Both the position numbers and the translations under genes were made by a program. A model generated the notes under the pieces. That model had not been told where the DNA came from, made no database searches, and saw only the letters and a program-made list of their open reading frames with translations. A DNA stretch of 64,000 nucleotides from Aureimonas sp. Leaf427. GTDB lineage: Bacteria > Pseudomonadota > Alphaproteobacteria > Rhizobiales > Rhizobiaceae. Positions 47,037 to 55,823 of this stretch are shown here, piece after piece (the stretch's first letter is position 1; each line of letters starts with the position of its first letter). The stretch covers positions 124,001-188,000 of the forward strand of contig NZ_LMQW01000048.1 of assembly GCF_001425485.1 (NCBI RefSeq), in the 5' to 3' direction.

Positions 47037-47744
47037 ATGTCCATGCCGACGCCCCTCAGCCAGACCAGAATGGGCGTGAAGGAGCTTCACGATTCGCTCT
47101 ACATGCGAATTCTGACGGGCAAGCTGAGGCCGGGGGCGGTGCTCTCGGAAAGCCGGGTGGCCAAGGAGGCCGGCGTCAGCCGGACGCCGGTGCGGCAGGT
47201 CTTCCAGAAGCTCGCGGATGCGGGCTTCCTGATCATCATTCCGCAGGTCGGAACCTATGTCGCGCCGATCTCGATGGGCTCGGTGCGCGACGCCCAGTTC
47301 GTCCGGGAAAGCCTGGAATGCAGCGCGGTGGCACGGGCGGCCTCCTCGACGCGCAGCGACAAGGAACAGCTTCTCCATCCTCTTCTGGAGGAGCAGCAGC
47401 GGTTGATCAGGAGGAAGGACCATGTCGGCTTCTTCCTCTCCGACGAGACGATGCATCGGCGGCTGATGGAGATCGCCGGTCATCCCCATGTCTGGGACGT
47501 GATCGCGTCGGCCAAGGTCTCGCTCGACCGGCTCCGCTACATTTCCCTGGAGCGCTCGGTCTGGCTGGACATGATCTTCCGCCAGCACGAGGACCTCGTG
47601 GGGCGGGTCGTCGGCGGCGATCCGACCGGCGCGGTCGAGGTGATGCAGGCCCATCTGCGCACCGCCTTCGCCGCGGTCGACCAGATCGCGGCCGACAATG
47701 CCGACTTCTTCGTGGAAGCGCCGGACGCCGACATCGCGCCCTGA
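47037..47744 (+). CDS. GntR-family (FCD) transcriptional regulator
   Basis: A 235-residue regulator. The N-terminal winged helix (about 15-80) has LRPGAVLSESRVAKEAGVSRTPVRQVFQKL in parts; the C-terminal FCD domain (about 90-215) has the metal- or ligand-site histidines in DETMHRRLMEIAGHP, RQHEDLV and MQAHLRTAF. FCD regulators of this class commonly respond to sugar acids (UxuR, ExuR, LgoR, RspR). The site at 42731-42742 is its likely operator. It is co-transcribed with the transporter. Confidence 0.92.
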   Translation: MSMPTPLSQTRMGVKELHDSLYMRILTGKLRPGAVLSESRVAKEAGVSRTPVRQVFQKLADAGFLIIIPQVGTYVAPISMGSVRDAQFVRESLECSAVARAASSTRSDKEQLLHPLLEEQQRLIRRKDHVGFFLSDETMHRRLMEIAGHPHVWDVIASAKVSLDRLRYISLERSVWLDMIFRQHEDLVGRVVGGDPTGAVEVMQAHLRTAFAAVDQIAADNADFFVEAPDADIAP

Positions 47745-47797
47745 AGGCCGCGGATCGAGCACCGAGCCGGATACCCTTATCGAAAAGGATCGAGAGC

Positions 47798-48994
47798 ATG
47801 AGACATGCGTGGCGCTGGTTCGGCCCCGTCGACAAAGTGAGCGTTCTCGACGCCGCCCAGGCCGGTGCCGAGGCGATCGTCAGCTCCCTGCATCACGTGC
47901 CGACCGGCACGGCATGGACCGCCGACGAGATCGCCAGGCGGCAGGACGAGGTGAGGGCCGGCGGGCTGGAATGGGAGCTGGTCGAGAGCATCCCGATCTC
48001 CGAGGAGATCAAGACCATGACCGGCGACTGGAAGGCCCATGTCGAGGCCTGGAAGGAAAGCCTGCGGCAGCTGGCCGGCGCCGGCATCCACACGGTCTGC
48101 TACAATTTCATGCCCGTGCTCGACTGGACGCGCACCGACCTGCGCTGGTCCACCCCGCGCAAGGCCAAGACGATGCGCTTCGACTTTCCCGATTTCGTCG
48201 CCTTCGACCTCTTCCTGCTCGAGCGGGCGAACGCGGCGGCGGACTATCCGGCAGAGCTCGTTGAGGAGGCCGAGCGCCGCTTCCGGGACATGATGGACGA
48301 TAAGAAGGCCGCCCTGTCGCGCAATGTCGGCTTCGGCCTGCCCGGTTCCGCCGACGGCTACACGATCGACAGCCTGCGGGCCGCCCTGTCGCGCTACGCC
48401 GCGATCGACGCCGACCGCCTGCGCTCGCATCTCTTCGCTTTCCTCAACGAGGTTGTGCCGGTGGCCGAAAGCCTCGACATGCGGCTCTGCGCGCATGGCG
48501 ACGATCCGCCATGGCCGCTGCTCGGCCTGCCGCGCATCCTGTCGACCGAGGCCGACTACACCGCGATGCTGGAGGCGGTCGACAGCCCGGCCAACGGCGT
48601 GACCTTCTGCACCGGCTCGCTCGGCGCGCGTCCCGACAACGATCTGCCGGCAATGGCGAAGCGTCTCGCCCCGCGCATCCACTTCGCCCATCTGCGCAAC
48701 GTGAAGCGCGAGACCGGCAGCTATCCCTGCTCCTTCTTCGAGGACAACCATCTCGACGGCGACACGGACATGGTGGCCGTCGTGGCCGCGATCGTCGCCG
48801 AGGAGAAGCAGCGGGCGAAGGACGGCCGGGCGGACCGGCAGATCTTCATGCGGCCGGACCATGGCCAGGAGATCCTCGACGATCTCTCCCGCAACGCCCA
48901 GCCCGGCTATCCCGCCATCGGACGGCTGAAGGGCCTCGCCGAGCTGCGCGGCATCGAGCGCACGCTGACGCACGCCGTGCACGGAATGGCCTGA
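47798..48994 (+). CDS. uxuA: D-mannonate dehydratase
   Basis: UxuA dehydrates D-mannonate to 2-keto-3-deoxygluconate in hexuronate breakdown. The 398-residue TIM-barrel protein has MRHAWRWFGPVDKV, NFMPVLDWTRTDL, the metal ligands in LCAHGDDPPWPLLGLPRI, TFCTGSLGARPDND, FAHLRNVKRE, FFEDNHLDGDTDM and MRPDHGQEILDD. The length matches the family. It is 53 bp after the GntR gene. UxuB, UxaC, KdgK and the aldolase are not in the window, so the cassette depends on enzymes encoded elsewhere or works on a substrate entering at mannonate. Confidence 0.96.
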   Translation: MRHAWRWFGPVDKVSVLDAAQAGAEAIVSSLHHVPTGTAWTADEIARRQDEVRAGGLEWELVESIPISEEIKTMTGDWKAHVEAWKESLRQLAGAGIHTVCYNFMPVLDWTRTDLRWSTPRKAKTMRFDFPDFVAFDLFLLERANAAADYPAELVEEAERRFRDMMDDKKAALSRNVGFGLPGSADGYTIDSLRAALSRYAAIDADRLRSHLFAFLNEVVPVAESLDMRLCAHGDDPPWPLLGLPRILSTEADYTAMLEAVDSPANGVTFCTGSLGARPDNDLPAMAKRLAPRIHFAHLRNVKRETGSYPCSFFEDNHLDGDTDMVAVVAAIVAEEKQRAKDGRADRQIFMRPDHGQEILDDLSRNAQPGYPAIGRLKGLAELRGIERTLTHAVHGMA

Positions 48995-49075
48995 CGGAAA
49001 GCCTTCGTCCGGGCCGCAAGGCTCGAACATCCGCGCGGGGCACCGGTCCCGCGCGGGGAGGGGCCGAGGGGGCGG

Positions 49076-50470
49076 CTAGCGCGCCAGCCATCTCGCGATC
49101 ATCCGCGTGGCCCGGCTCCAGGGCGCTCCCAGCCGCTCGAAGACGTTGATCGCGCCGACCTTGTAGACCGCGCGGGCATGGCTGAAGCGCCGGAAGCCGT
49201 CGCGTCCGTGATAGGCGCCCATGCCGCTCGGCCCCAGGCCGCCGAAGGGCAGGCCGTCCTGCGCGATGTGGAGCAGCGTGCCGTTCAGCGTGACCCCGCC
49301 GGACGTCGCGCCGCCGAGCACGCGCGCATGCGTCGCCGCGTCGTGGCTGTAGCAGTAGAGCGCCAAGGGGCGCTCGCGCGCGGCGACGAAGGCGATGGCC
49401 TCGTCCAGCGTGCGATAGCCGACGACCGGCAGGACCGGACCGAAGATCTCCTCGCGCATCAGAAGGCTGTCGGCGCCGGGATCGAGCACGACGGTCGGCG
49501 CGATCCGCGCCGGATCCCGGGCCGCGTCGCCATGGACGACGATCTCGGCTCCGCCCGCGCGAGCCTCCTCGATGGCGGCGCACAGGCGATCGCGATGCCG
49601 CTCGGAGATGATCGCGGTGTAGTCCCCGTTGCCGGCGATGGTCCTGTATCGAAGCTGCGTCGCATCGATCACCGCTTGGGCGAAGCGCCTCGCATCCGCC
49701 TGCGGCACCAGCACGTAGTCCGGCGCGATGCAGGTCTGGCCGGCATTGACGAACTTGCCGAAGGCGATGGAGGCCGCCGCCTTGGCGAGCGGATAGTCGG
49801 GCGCGAGGATGACGGGCGACTTTCCGCCGAGTTCCAGCGTCACGGGCGTCAGGTGATCGGCAGCCGCGCGCATGACCTCGCGGCCGACCGACGTCGATCC
49901 CGTGAAGAGAAGGTGGTCGAAGGGCAGAGCCGCCACAGCGCGCGCGACGTCGACCCCGCCCGTCGCCACCGTCACCCGATCCGCCGGGAAGTGTTCGGCG
50001 ATCAGCCGGGCGAGCAGATCGGAGAAGCGCGGCGTCAGCTCCGAGGGCTTCAGCATCGCGCGGTTGCCCGCGGCCAGCGCGTCGCCGAGCGGCGCGATCG
50101 ACAGGAGCAGCGGGTAGTTCCAGGGCGCGATGATGCCGACCACCCCCAGGGGCTCGTAGCGCACCCAGGCGCGCGCGGGCTGGAACACGAGATCGACCGG
50201 ACGGCGCTCGTCCTGCATCCAGCGCCGCAGGTTGCGCTGGGCGTGTCGGATGCCGCGCATTGCCGGCACCAGTTCGAGCAGCTGCGTCTCGTCGTGCGAG
50301 CGGCCGCCGAAGTCCTCGTCGATCGCGGCGCGGATGGCCTTCGCATGGCCGTTCACCATCCGGGCCAGCGTTTCGAGCGCCTCGACGCGGGCGGAGGCGT
50401 CGGGGGCGGGAGTGGAGCGCGATGCCGCACGCAGCCGGTCGAACGCGGCCCGAAGATCGTCGTCTCTCAT
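49076..50470 (-). CDS. Coniferyl-aldehyde-dehydrogenase-like aldehyde dehydrogenase
   Basis: A 464-residue NAD(P)-dependent aldehyde dehydrogenase. The catalytic cysteine is Cys247 ([14 protein letters not shown]), the general base is Glu213 ([10 protein letters not shown]) and cofactor contacts are in [10 protein letters not shown] and [12 protein letters not shown]. The N-terminal pattern ([37 protein letters not shown] in parts) is that of coniferyl aldehyde dehydrogenases (class 3-like). The C-terminal segment after [14 protein letters not shown] is a short membrane-facing basic tail. ATG 50470 overlaps the stop of the GMC gene by 4 bp, so alcohol and aldehyde oxidation are coupled. Confidence 0.88.
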   Translation of the reverse strand: MRDDDLRAAFDRLRAASRSTPAPDASARVEALETLARMVNGHAKAIRAAIDEDFGGRSHDETQLLELVPAMRGIRHAQRNLRRWMQDERRPVDLVFQPARAWVRYEPLGVVGIIAPWNYPLLLSIAPLGDALAAGNRAMLKPSELTPRFSDLLARLIAEHFPADRVTVATGGVDVARAVAALPFDHLLFTGSTSVGREVMRAAADHLTPVTLELGGKSPVILAPDYPLAKAAASIAFGKFVNAGQTCIAPDYVLVPQADARRFAQAVIDATQLRYRTIAGNGDYTAIISERHRDRLCAAIEEARAGGAEIVVHGDAARDPARIAPTVVLDPGADSLLMREEIFGPVLPVVGYRTLDEAIAFVAARERPLALYCYSHDAATHARVLGGATSGGVTLNGTLLHIAQDGLPFGGLGPSGMGAYHGRDGFRRFSHARAVYKVGAINVFERLGAPWSRATRMIARWLAR

Positions 50471-52065
50471 AGCGCGCTCCGTCCGAGAATGAGATCGGCC
50501 GCCTTCTCGCCGATCATCGCCGAAGGCGCCTGCGTGTTTCCGCTGACCAGCGCCGGCATGATCGAGGCGTCCGCGACGCGCAGGCCCTCCACCCCGCGCA
50601 CCGTGAGGTCGGGCGCGACCACCGAGCGCGTGTCGCTGCCCATCCGGCAGGTGCCGACCGGGTGATAGATCGTGTCGGAATGGTCGCGGATCAGCTCGGC
50701 CAAGGCCGCATCGCTCGGGTTCGGCCTGGCATAGAGGTAGCGGCCGCCATAGCGGGCGAGCGGTTCCGCCTCCAGGATGCGATGCACCGCCCGAGCGCCC
50801 TTCAGAAGCACGTCTCGGTCGGCCGGCGCGGAGAGGAAGCGCGGGTCGATCAGCGGCGGGGCCGCCGGATCGGGCGAGCCCAGCCGCACCTCGCCCCGGC
50901 TTTCCGGGCGCAGGACGCAGACATGCAGCGAAATGCCCCGCACCATATGCGGGCGGCGGCAGTGGTCGTCGACGAGCGCCGTGCAGAAATGGAACTGCAG
51001 GTCCGGCCGCGCCGCTTGCGGATCGCTCTTCACGAAGCCGCCGGCCTCGGCGACATTGCTGGTCAGCATGCCATGGCCCTTGCGCCACGCGGGATAGGAC
51101 GCGACGCCGCGCAGCAGCGTATCCAGGCCGAGCCCGACGAGGCCGGGGCCCTTCATCCGCTGCAGCCCGGTATAGTCGAGATGGTCCTGAAGGTTGCGGC
51201 CGACGTCGGGTGCCTCGACGTGAAGCGAAATGCCGTGTTCGGCGAGGTGCCCGGCCGGTCCGATGCCGGACAGCATCAGCAAGTGCGGCGAGGCGATCGA
51301 GCCCGCCGAGAGGATCACCTCGCGCCGCGCCCGGATGTCGCGCCGTCCGTCACGGCCGACGACCACGACGCCGCTGGCCCGCCGCCCCGCGAAGGTCACC
51401 CGCTCCGTGCGCAGATGGCTCGCGATGGTCAGGTTGGGCCAGGACTGCGCCTCGCCCAGATAGGCCGAGCCTGCATCCAGGCGCGCGCCGTGCCGCTGGA
51501 ACACCTGATACAGGCCGACGCCCTCCTGGGTCGCGCCGTTGAAATCCCCGTTCGGCGGATAGCCCGCCTGTCGCGCCGCCTCGACGAAGGCCCGCGAGAC
51601 GGGGCTGGGGGAGGCGAGGTCCGACACCGCCATCGGTCCGCTGCCGCCGTGCCACGCGTCGGCGCCGCGCTGGTTGCTTTCCGAGCGGCGGAAGAGGGGC
51701 AGGACGTCCTCCCAGCTCCAGCCGGCGCAGCCGCCGGCCGCCCATCCGTCGTAGTCCTCGGGCTGTCCGCGAATGTAGATCATCGCATTGATGAGGCTGG
51801 AGCCGCCGACCCCGCGCCCCCGCGGCACGTAGCCCCGGCGGCCGCCGAGCTCCGGCTGCGGCACGGTGCCCAGCGCATAATTGTAGGGCGACTTCAATGC
51901 GACGAGAGCCGCGAGGCCGGCCGGGAGGATCGACAGCATGGAGGGCTTGGGACGGCCGGCCTCGATCAGGAGAACCGACGGCTTCTCCCGCGAAGCCGCC
52001 AGCCGCGCCGCCAGCGCACAGCCGGCGGGGCCGGCACCCACGATGACGTAGTCGGCTTCCTGCAT
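50467..52065 (-). CDS. GMC-family FAD alcohol dehydrogenase
   Basis: A 532-residue glucose-methanol-choline oxidoreductase. The FAD fold is [17 protein letters not shown] (Gly10-Gly15), GMC signature 1 is [19 protein letters not shown] and signature 2 is [16 protein letters not shown]. The catalytic histidine is in [10 protein letters not shown] and the second catalytic residue in [16 protein letters not shown]. It resembles choline-dehydrogenase-like and long-chain or polyethylene glycol alcohol dehydrogenases. The aldehyde dehydrogenase downstream should take its product to the acid. Its Shine-Dalgarno sequence lies in a hairpin (52067-52093). Confidence 0.92.
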   Translation of the reverse strand: MQEADYVIVGAGPAGCALAARLAASREKPSVLLIEAGRPKPSMLSILPAGLAALVALKSPYNYALGTVPQPELGGRRGYVPRGRGVGGSSLINAMIYIRGQPEDYDGWAAGGCAGWSWEDVLPLFRRSESNQRGADAWHGGSGPMAVSDLASPSPVSRAFVEAARQAGYPPNGDFNGATQEGVGLYQVFQRHGARLDAGSAYLGEAQSWPNLTIASHLRTERVTFAGRRASGVVVVGRDGRRDIRARREVILSAGSIASPHLLMLSGIGPAGHLAEHGISLHVEAPDVGRNLQDHLDYTGLQRMKGPGLVGLGLDTLLRGVASYPAWRKGHGMLTSNVAEAGGFVKSDPQAARPDLQFHFCTALVDDHCRRPHMVRGISLHVCVLRPESRGEVRLGSPDPAAPPLIDPRFLSAPADRDVLLKGARAVHRILEAEPLARYGGRYLYARPNPSDAALAELIRDHSDTIYHPVGTCRMGSDTRSVVAPDLTVRGVEGLRVADASIMPALVSGNTQAPSAMIGEKAADLILGRSAL

Positions 52066-52066
52066 G

Positions 52067-52093
52067 TCATCGTCCCCCCTGCGGGGACGATGA
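52067..52093 (-). promoter_or_regulatory. Hairpin covering the ribosome binding site of the GMC gene
   Basis: TCATCGTCCCC and GGGGACGATGA form a perfect 11-bp stem with a 5-base loop. On the mRNA (minus strand) the 3' arm, which contains the GGGGGA Shine-Dalgarno stretch, ends one base before the start codon. It could block translation initiation until opened, or simply terminate TetR transcripts. Confidence 0.5.
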
Positions 52094-52119
52094 GGATAGT
52101 TGAGGATGTCGTCAAGTTT

Positions 52120-52740
52120 TCATCCTTGGCGAAGACCGCCGATCCCGCCGACGATCAGACGGGTCATCAGCGCGGCCAGCGCCGAGATGTCGGTGTCGCG
52201 GCGTGCATCGAGCCGAAGCAGGGTCTCGATCCCGATCGAAACGATCAGGCTGGCGACGAGCGAGATCTCGTCGTCGTCGAGCGACAGCCCCGGCATGCCG
52301 CGCGCCACGTCGTCTCGAATGTCGGCGAGAAGGTCGCTCGTGCCGTCGCCGCCGTAGAGGCTGGTGCGGATGTGATGCTGGTTCCGGGCGAGGAACGACA
52401 GGGCGTCCTCGATGCCGAGAATGTGGTCCAGAAGGTCCTCGTAGGACAGTCTCAGCATGGTTTCGAGGTCGTCGGCCCGCGCCCGCGCGGCCGACGTGAC
52501 CGACCGCACCTCGGCGGTCCGGTCCGCCAGCAGCTCGTCGAAGACCGCCTGCTTCGTTCGGTAATGATTGTAGAAGCTGCCGGTGGACGATCCGCTCTCC
52601 GCGACGATGTCCGTGATCGTCGAGCCGTCCAGACCCTGTCGCGCGAAGACGGTCCAGGCGCCGTCCTTGATGCGCCGGCGCATCTGCTCCGAGGTCTCTT
52701 CGCGCTTTCTGGAGGGCTTGTACTTGCGGGATGCCACCAT
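52120..52740 (-). CDS. TetR-family transcriptional regulator
   Basis: A 206-residue regulator with an N-terminal TetR helix-turn-helix (about 18-65: RRRIKDGAWTVFARQGLDGSTITDIVAESGSSTGSFYNHYRTKQ in parts) and an all-helical ligand domain. A basic leader (RKYKPSRKREE) precedes it. It sits 54 bp upstream of the GMC gene in the same direction and probably controls the alcohol/aldehyde genes. The ligand is unknown. Confidence 0.92.
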   Translation of the reverse strand: MVASRKYKPSRKREETSEQMRRRIKDGAWTVFARQGLDGSTITDIVAESGSSTGSFYNHYRTKQAVFDELLADRTAEVRSVTSAARARADDLETMLRLSYEDLLDHILGIEDALSFLARNQHHIRTSLYGGDGTSDLLADIRDDVARGMPGLSLDDDEISLVASLIVSIGIETLLRLDARRDTDISALAALMTRLIVGGIGGLRQG

Positions 52741-52786
52741 GCCGTCCGAACAATCCTGTGATGCGCGTCGCGCCGGGAACGGCGTG

Positions 52787-53101
52787 TCAGCGAGCCTCGT
52801 CCGGCTCGACGGCGAGCACCGCGGCCAGGAGACCCGGGAACTTTCCGTCGATATCCCGGCGCCGCAGCTCGTTCATATGGGCCGGGCCGTCCGTGCGCGT
52901 GCGCACCAGGCCCGCCTCGCGCAACACGCGGAAATGATGCGACATGCTCGATTTCGGCCGCCCCCCGTCGAGAGCCGAGCAGGTGGCCTCGCCCTCGGCC
53001 GCGAGCTGGCGGACGACGCAGAGGCGCACGGGGTCGCTCAGCGCGTAGAGCACCTGACTGAGAGCGACCTCTTCGATCGTCGGATGAGGAATGGAGCGCA
53101 T
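52787..53101 (-). CDS. ArsR-family transcriptional regulator
   Basis: A 104-residue winged-helix repressor: LSDPVRLCVVRQLAAEGEATCSALD, then the recognition helix KSSMSHHFRVLREAGLV and the wing RTRTDGPAHMNELRR. It lacks the paired cysteines of the classical arsenic site (the two cysteines are single in strands), so it may respond to an organic or redox signal. It is divergent from the ene-reductase at 53217 and probably regulates it. The shared 115-bp gap has the dyad TTCG-N8-CGAA near 53138-53153. Confidence 0.88.
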   Translation of the reverse strand: MRSIPHPTIEEVALSQVLYALSDPVRLCVVRQLAAEGEATCSALDGGRPKSSMSHHFRVLREAGLVRTRTDGPAHMNELRRRDIDGKFPGLLAAVLAVEPDEAR

Positions 53102-53216
53102 GGGGAAGGGATAGCACAGGCTTGTGGGCGTCTCAATGTTCGACTATTACCGAACTATCGTACCATCCTCGTGGAGCCGTCGACGGCTCTTCCAAAATCC
53201 CAGTCAGGAACCGCCC

Positions 53217-54308
53217 ATGCCCGCCTTGTTTACCCCCTACACGCTGAAGGACGTCACCTTGCGAAACCGCATCGTGGTTTCGCCGATGTGCCAGTATTCG
53301 GCCGACGACGGCGTCATCAACGAGTGGCACCTGGTCCATCTCGCGGGACTGGCGCGCGGCGGGGCGAGCCTCGTGATCGCCGAGGCGACCGCCGTCTCGC
53401 CGGAGGGCCGGATCACGCCGGGCGACGCCGGCATCTGGACCGACGAGCAGGGCCATGCCTGGAAGCCGGTCGTGGCGGCCATCAAGGCGGCGGGCGCGGT
53501 TCCCGGCATCCAGATCGGCCATGCCGGCCGCAAGGCCAGCGCCAATCGGCCATGGGAAGGCGACGACCACATCGCCGCCGATGACCCGCGTGGCTGGGAG
53601 ACGATCGCGCCGTCCGCCATCGCCTTCGGCGGCGGTCTGCCCAAGGTGCCGCGCGCCATGACGCTCGCCGAGATCGAGCGGGTGAAGGCCGACTTCGTGG
53701 CCGCGGCCCGCCGCGCGCGTGCTGCCGGCTTCGAATGGCTGGAACTGCACTTCGCCCACGGCTATCTCGCCCAGTCCTTCTTCTCGACCTGGTCGAACAA
53801 GCGCGAGGACGCCTACGGTTCCGATTTCGAGGGCCGGGCCCGCTTCCTCGTGGAGACGCTGCAGGCGGTCCGGGCGGTCTGGCCGGAGAACCTGCCTCTG
53901 GCCGCGCGCTTCGGCGTCACCGAATTCGACGGCTCGAACGATCTCGAAGAGGGGATCGAGATGGTTCGCCGCTTCAAGGCGGCCGGCCTCGACTTCATCG
54001 ACGTCAGCATCGGCTTCTCGACATCGACGGCAAACATCCCGTGGGGCCCGGCCTTCATGGCGCCCGTCGCCGAGCGCGTCCGCCGGGAGACAGGACTGCC
54101 CGCCACGACGAGCTGGTTCATCAGCGAGGCCGCCGAGGCCGAGGCCCTGATCGCCGACGACAAGGTCGATCTCGTCTCCCTCGGACGCCCCCTCCTGGCC
54201 GATCCGCACTGGCCCTACCGCGCGGCCAAAGAGCTCGGCGTCGACAAGGCCGCCTGGACCCTTCCCGCGCCCTACGCCCACTGGCTCGAGCGTTACCGCA
54301 CGTCCTGA
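53217..54308 (+). CDS. Old-yellow-enzyme-family NADH:flavin oxidoreductase (YqjM type)
   Basis: A 363-residue FMN ene-reductase that reduces activated alkenes, quinones and electrophiles. The YqjM-type redox cysteine is in VSPMCQYSADDG, IQIGHAGRKAS follows, the substrate-binding pair of histidines is in LELHFAHGYLAQSFFS, and the SLGRPLLADP block ends the barrel. ATG 53217 is chosen over the upstream ATG at 53124 because the family N-terminus (MPALFTPYTLKDVTLRNRIV) begins there. Regulation by the divergent ArsR protein is likely, as with related stress-induced ene-reductases. Confidence 0.93.
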   Translation: MPALFTPYTLKDVTLRNRIVVSPMCQYSADDGVINEWHLVHLAGLARGGASLVIAEATAVSPEGRITPGDAGIWTDEQGHAWKPVVAAIKAAGAVPGIQIGHAGRKASANRPWEGDDHIAADDPRGWETIAPSAIAFGGGLPKVPRAMTLAEIERVKADFVAAARRARAAGFEWLELHFAHGYLAQSFFSTWSNKREDAYGSDFEGRARFLVETLQAVRAVWPENLPLAARFGVTEFDGSNDLEEGIEMVRRFKAAGLDFIDVSIGFSTSTANIPWGPAFMAPVAERVRRETGLPATTSWFISEAAEAEALIADDKVDLVSLGRPLLADPHWPYRAAKELGVDKAAWTLPAPYAHWLERYRTS

Positions 54309-54320
54309 AGCCGCAAAGAA

Positions 54321-54351
54321 CGGAAGGCGGCCGGACCCCGGCCGCCTTCCG
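54321..54351 (+). terminator. Terminator hairpin after the ene-reductase gene
   Basis: CGGAAGGCGGCCGG (54321-54334) and CCGGCCGCCTTCCG (54338-54351) form a perfect 14-bp stem with a 3-base loop, followed by CTTTCG. It starts 12 bp past the stop codon. Confidence 0.75.
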
Positions 54352-54735
54352 CTTTCGAACGTCCGGCGCGCCCGACCGAGTCGGGCAACAAGACGATGCG
54401 GTCCGTCCGTGCGAGATCGGATGAAGCGTAGCTTCACACGCCACCGGTTCTGCTGCCCGTGTGACGGCCCATCATCGGCGACGGCACGATCCCCGAATGC
54501 TTTGGGCAGTCGCCTGTCCAACGACGATCAAGCCGCGCCACGTCGACGAGGGTCAGACGAAACGCCATGCAGTCGACGCGATCGGACGGGGACGGAGTGG
54601 TTCGGGGTCTGCGGAGAAACGTCGAACCCACGCGACGGATCGGCCGGCGGCGCCGCGAAGGAGAGATGGTGCGGCGGAGCGAAGCGACGTCGAACCCGCG
54701 CCTTGGGTTGGCGGGCGGCAAGGCGCAAATAAAAA
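54352..54735. other. Intergenic region downstream of tRNA-Leu
   Basis: No convincing gene lies in these 384 bp. The frames crossing it are rich in Arg and lack family features. It holds a small hairpin (GAAGC/GCTTC near 54424-54434), two copies of ACGTCGAACCC (54620-54630 and 54687-54697) in loosely similar surroundings, and on the minus strand a TTTTTATTT run just past the tRNA 3' end that may mark its termination. Confidence 0.5.
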
Positions 54736-54820
54736 TGGTGCGGGTGGTCGGAATCGAACCGACACTCCTTGCGGAACCGGATTTTGAGTCCGGCGCGTCT
54801 ACCAGTTCCACCACACCCGC
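54736..54820 (-). tRNA. tRNA-Leu (anticodon CAA)
   Basis: On the minus strand the molecule starts GCGGGTGTGGTGG and ends CACCCGC-A-CCA; the 7-bp acceptor stem pairs perfectly and the CCA is encoded. The anticodon loop ACTCAAAATCC carries CAA, which reads UUG. GGTTCGATTCC is the T loop, and the long variable arm between the anticodon stem and T stem is as expected for leucine. Total 85 nt. Confidence 0.95.
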
Positions 54821-55061
54821 ATCGCCCGGACATCGCGCGAACGGCCGGGGCCGGGGCGATGGAGGCGGCCCTCTCATGCCACGGGGGAGCGCTTCGGTCC
54901 AGAGGTTTCCCGCCGCGGGAGGGTCGTCTCGGCGGTAGCCCCGGCGCCGGCAAAGGGCGAGGGCGGCCGTGTCGGCCGCGTGCCTTCCCGCTGGTCCGGG
55001 GGGATGCTAGAGGCTGGCGGAGGCTCCGGGAGACGGGGCGGCGTTGGAAGGATGGGGCGAG

Positions 55062-55613
55062 ATGGCGGGTGAGGTCTCTGTCAGTGGGCCGGCGGGGCTG
55101 CGCCAGACGCTCGGCGCGGCGATCCTCATCGTCGGCTCGGCCGGCACGGTCGGCACCGCGCTGCTCTTCGAGCATGTCGGGGGCTATATCCCCTGCGCCC
55201 TCTGCCTTCAGGAGCGCGTTCCCTACTATGTCTCGATCGGCCTCGCCTTGGCCGCGCTCGTCTCGGCCAAGGCGCGCGCGCCGGCGATCCTGACGCGGCT
55301 GCTTCTCGTCGCCATCGGCGCCGTCATGCTCTACGGCCTCTATCTCGCGGTCTATCATGCCGGCGTCGAGTGGCATTTCTGGGCGGGTCCGACCGATTGC
55401 GCGCTGGCCGGCGGTGCCGACCTCGGCGGCGATCTGCTCGCTACGATCGACCGAGTCCAGCCGCCCGCCTGCGATCAGGCGGCCGGGCGGTTCCTCGGCC
55501 TGTCCTTCGCGGGCTGGAACGTACTGGCCTCCGCGCTCTTCGCCTTCGTTGCGCTGCGCACGGGCCTCGGTCCGGCCGACCGCTTTGCCGGCAAGGCATC
55601 GCTCCGCCGATAA
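55062..55613 (+). CDS. DsbB-family disulfide bond formation protein
   Basis: A 183-residue inner-membrane protein with four TM helices that reoxidises DsbA using quinone. The first redox pair is in GGYIPCALCLQERVPYY (CxxC), directly after TM1; the second pair is Cys in PTDCALAGG and PPACDQ in the periplasmic loop, before the last TM helix (NVLASALFAFVAL). ATG 55062 is used; TTG 55044 is an in-frame alternative. No dsbA is adjacent. Confidence 0.9.
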   Translation: MAGEVSVSGPAGLRQTLGAAILIVGSAGTVGTALLFEHVGGYIPCALCLQERVPYYVSIGLALAALVSAKARAPAILTRLLLVAIGAVMLYGLYLAVYHAGVEWHFWAGPTDCALAGGADLGGDLLATIDRVQPPACDQAAGRFLGLSFAGWNVLASALFAFVALRTGLGPADRFAGKASLRR

Positions 55614-55823
55614 GCCAAGCGAGCCGGCAGGGGCTCCGGAGGAGGCGAGGGCGCTGCCCCTCTGCCGTCCTTCGATGGCCGTTGCCGCTTCGAAGCCCGA
55701 TGATCGTTTCGCAAGCCCGGACGACGGAGGCTGCAAGGTCGCAGCGTGGCTGACAGGCCTTCCGCTCCGGTAGGCTTGAAAAGCCGCAGAAAAACGCTCC
55801 CGCCTCGGCCCGAGCGGTTCGGT

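Noticed and set aside
50467-52065. GMC dehydrogenase as BetA choline dehydrogenase
   Set aside because: No betB or betI nearby; the coupled partner is a coniferyl-type aldehyde dehydrogenase and a TetR gene precedes it, so a general alcohol dehydrogenase is the safer call.
54434-54877. An apparent minus-strand protein containing GVVELVDAPDSKSGS
   Set aside because: That peptide is the well-known translation artefact of a tRNA-Leu gene; the frame runs through tRNA-Leu(CAA) at 54736-54820.
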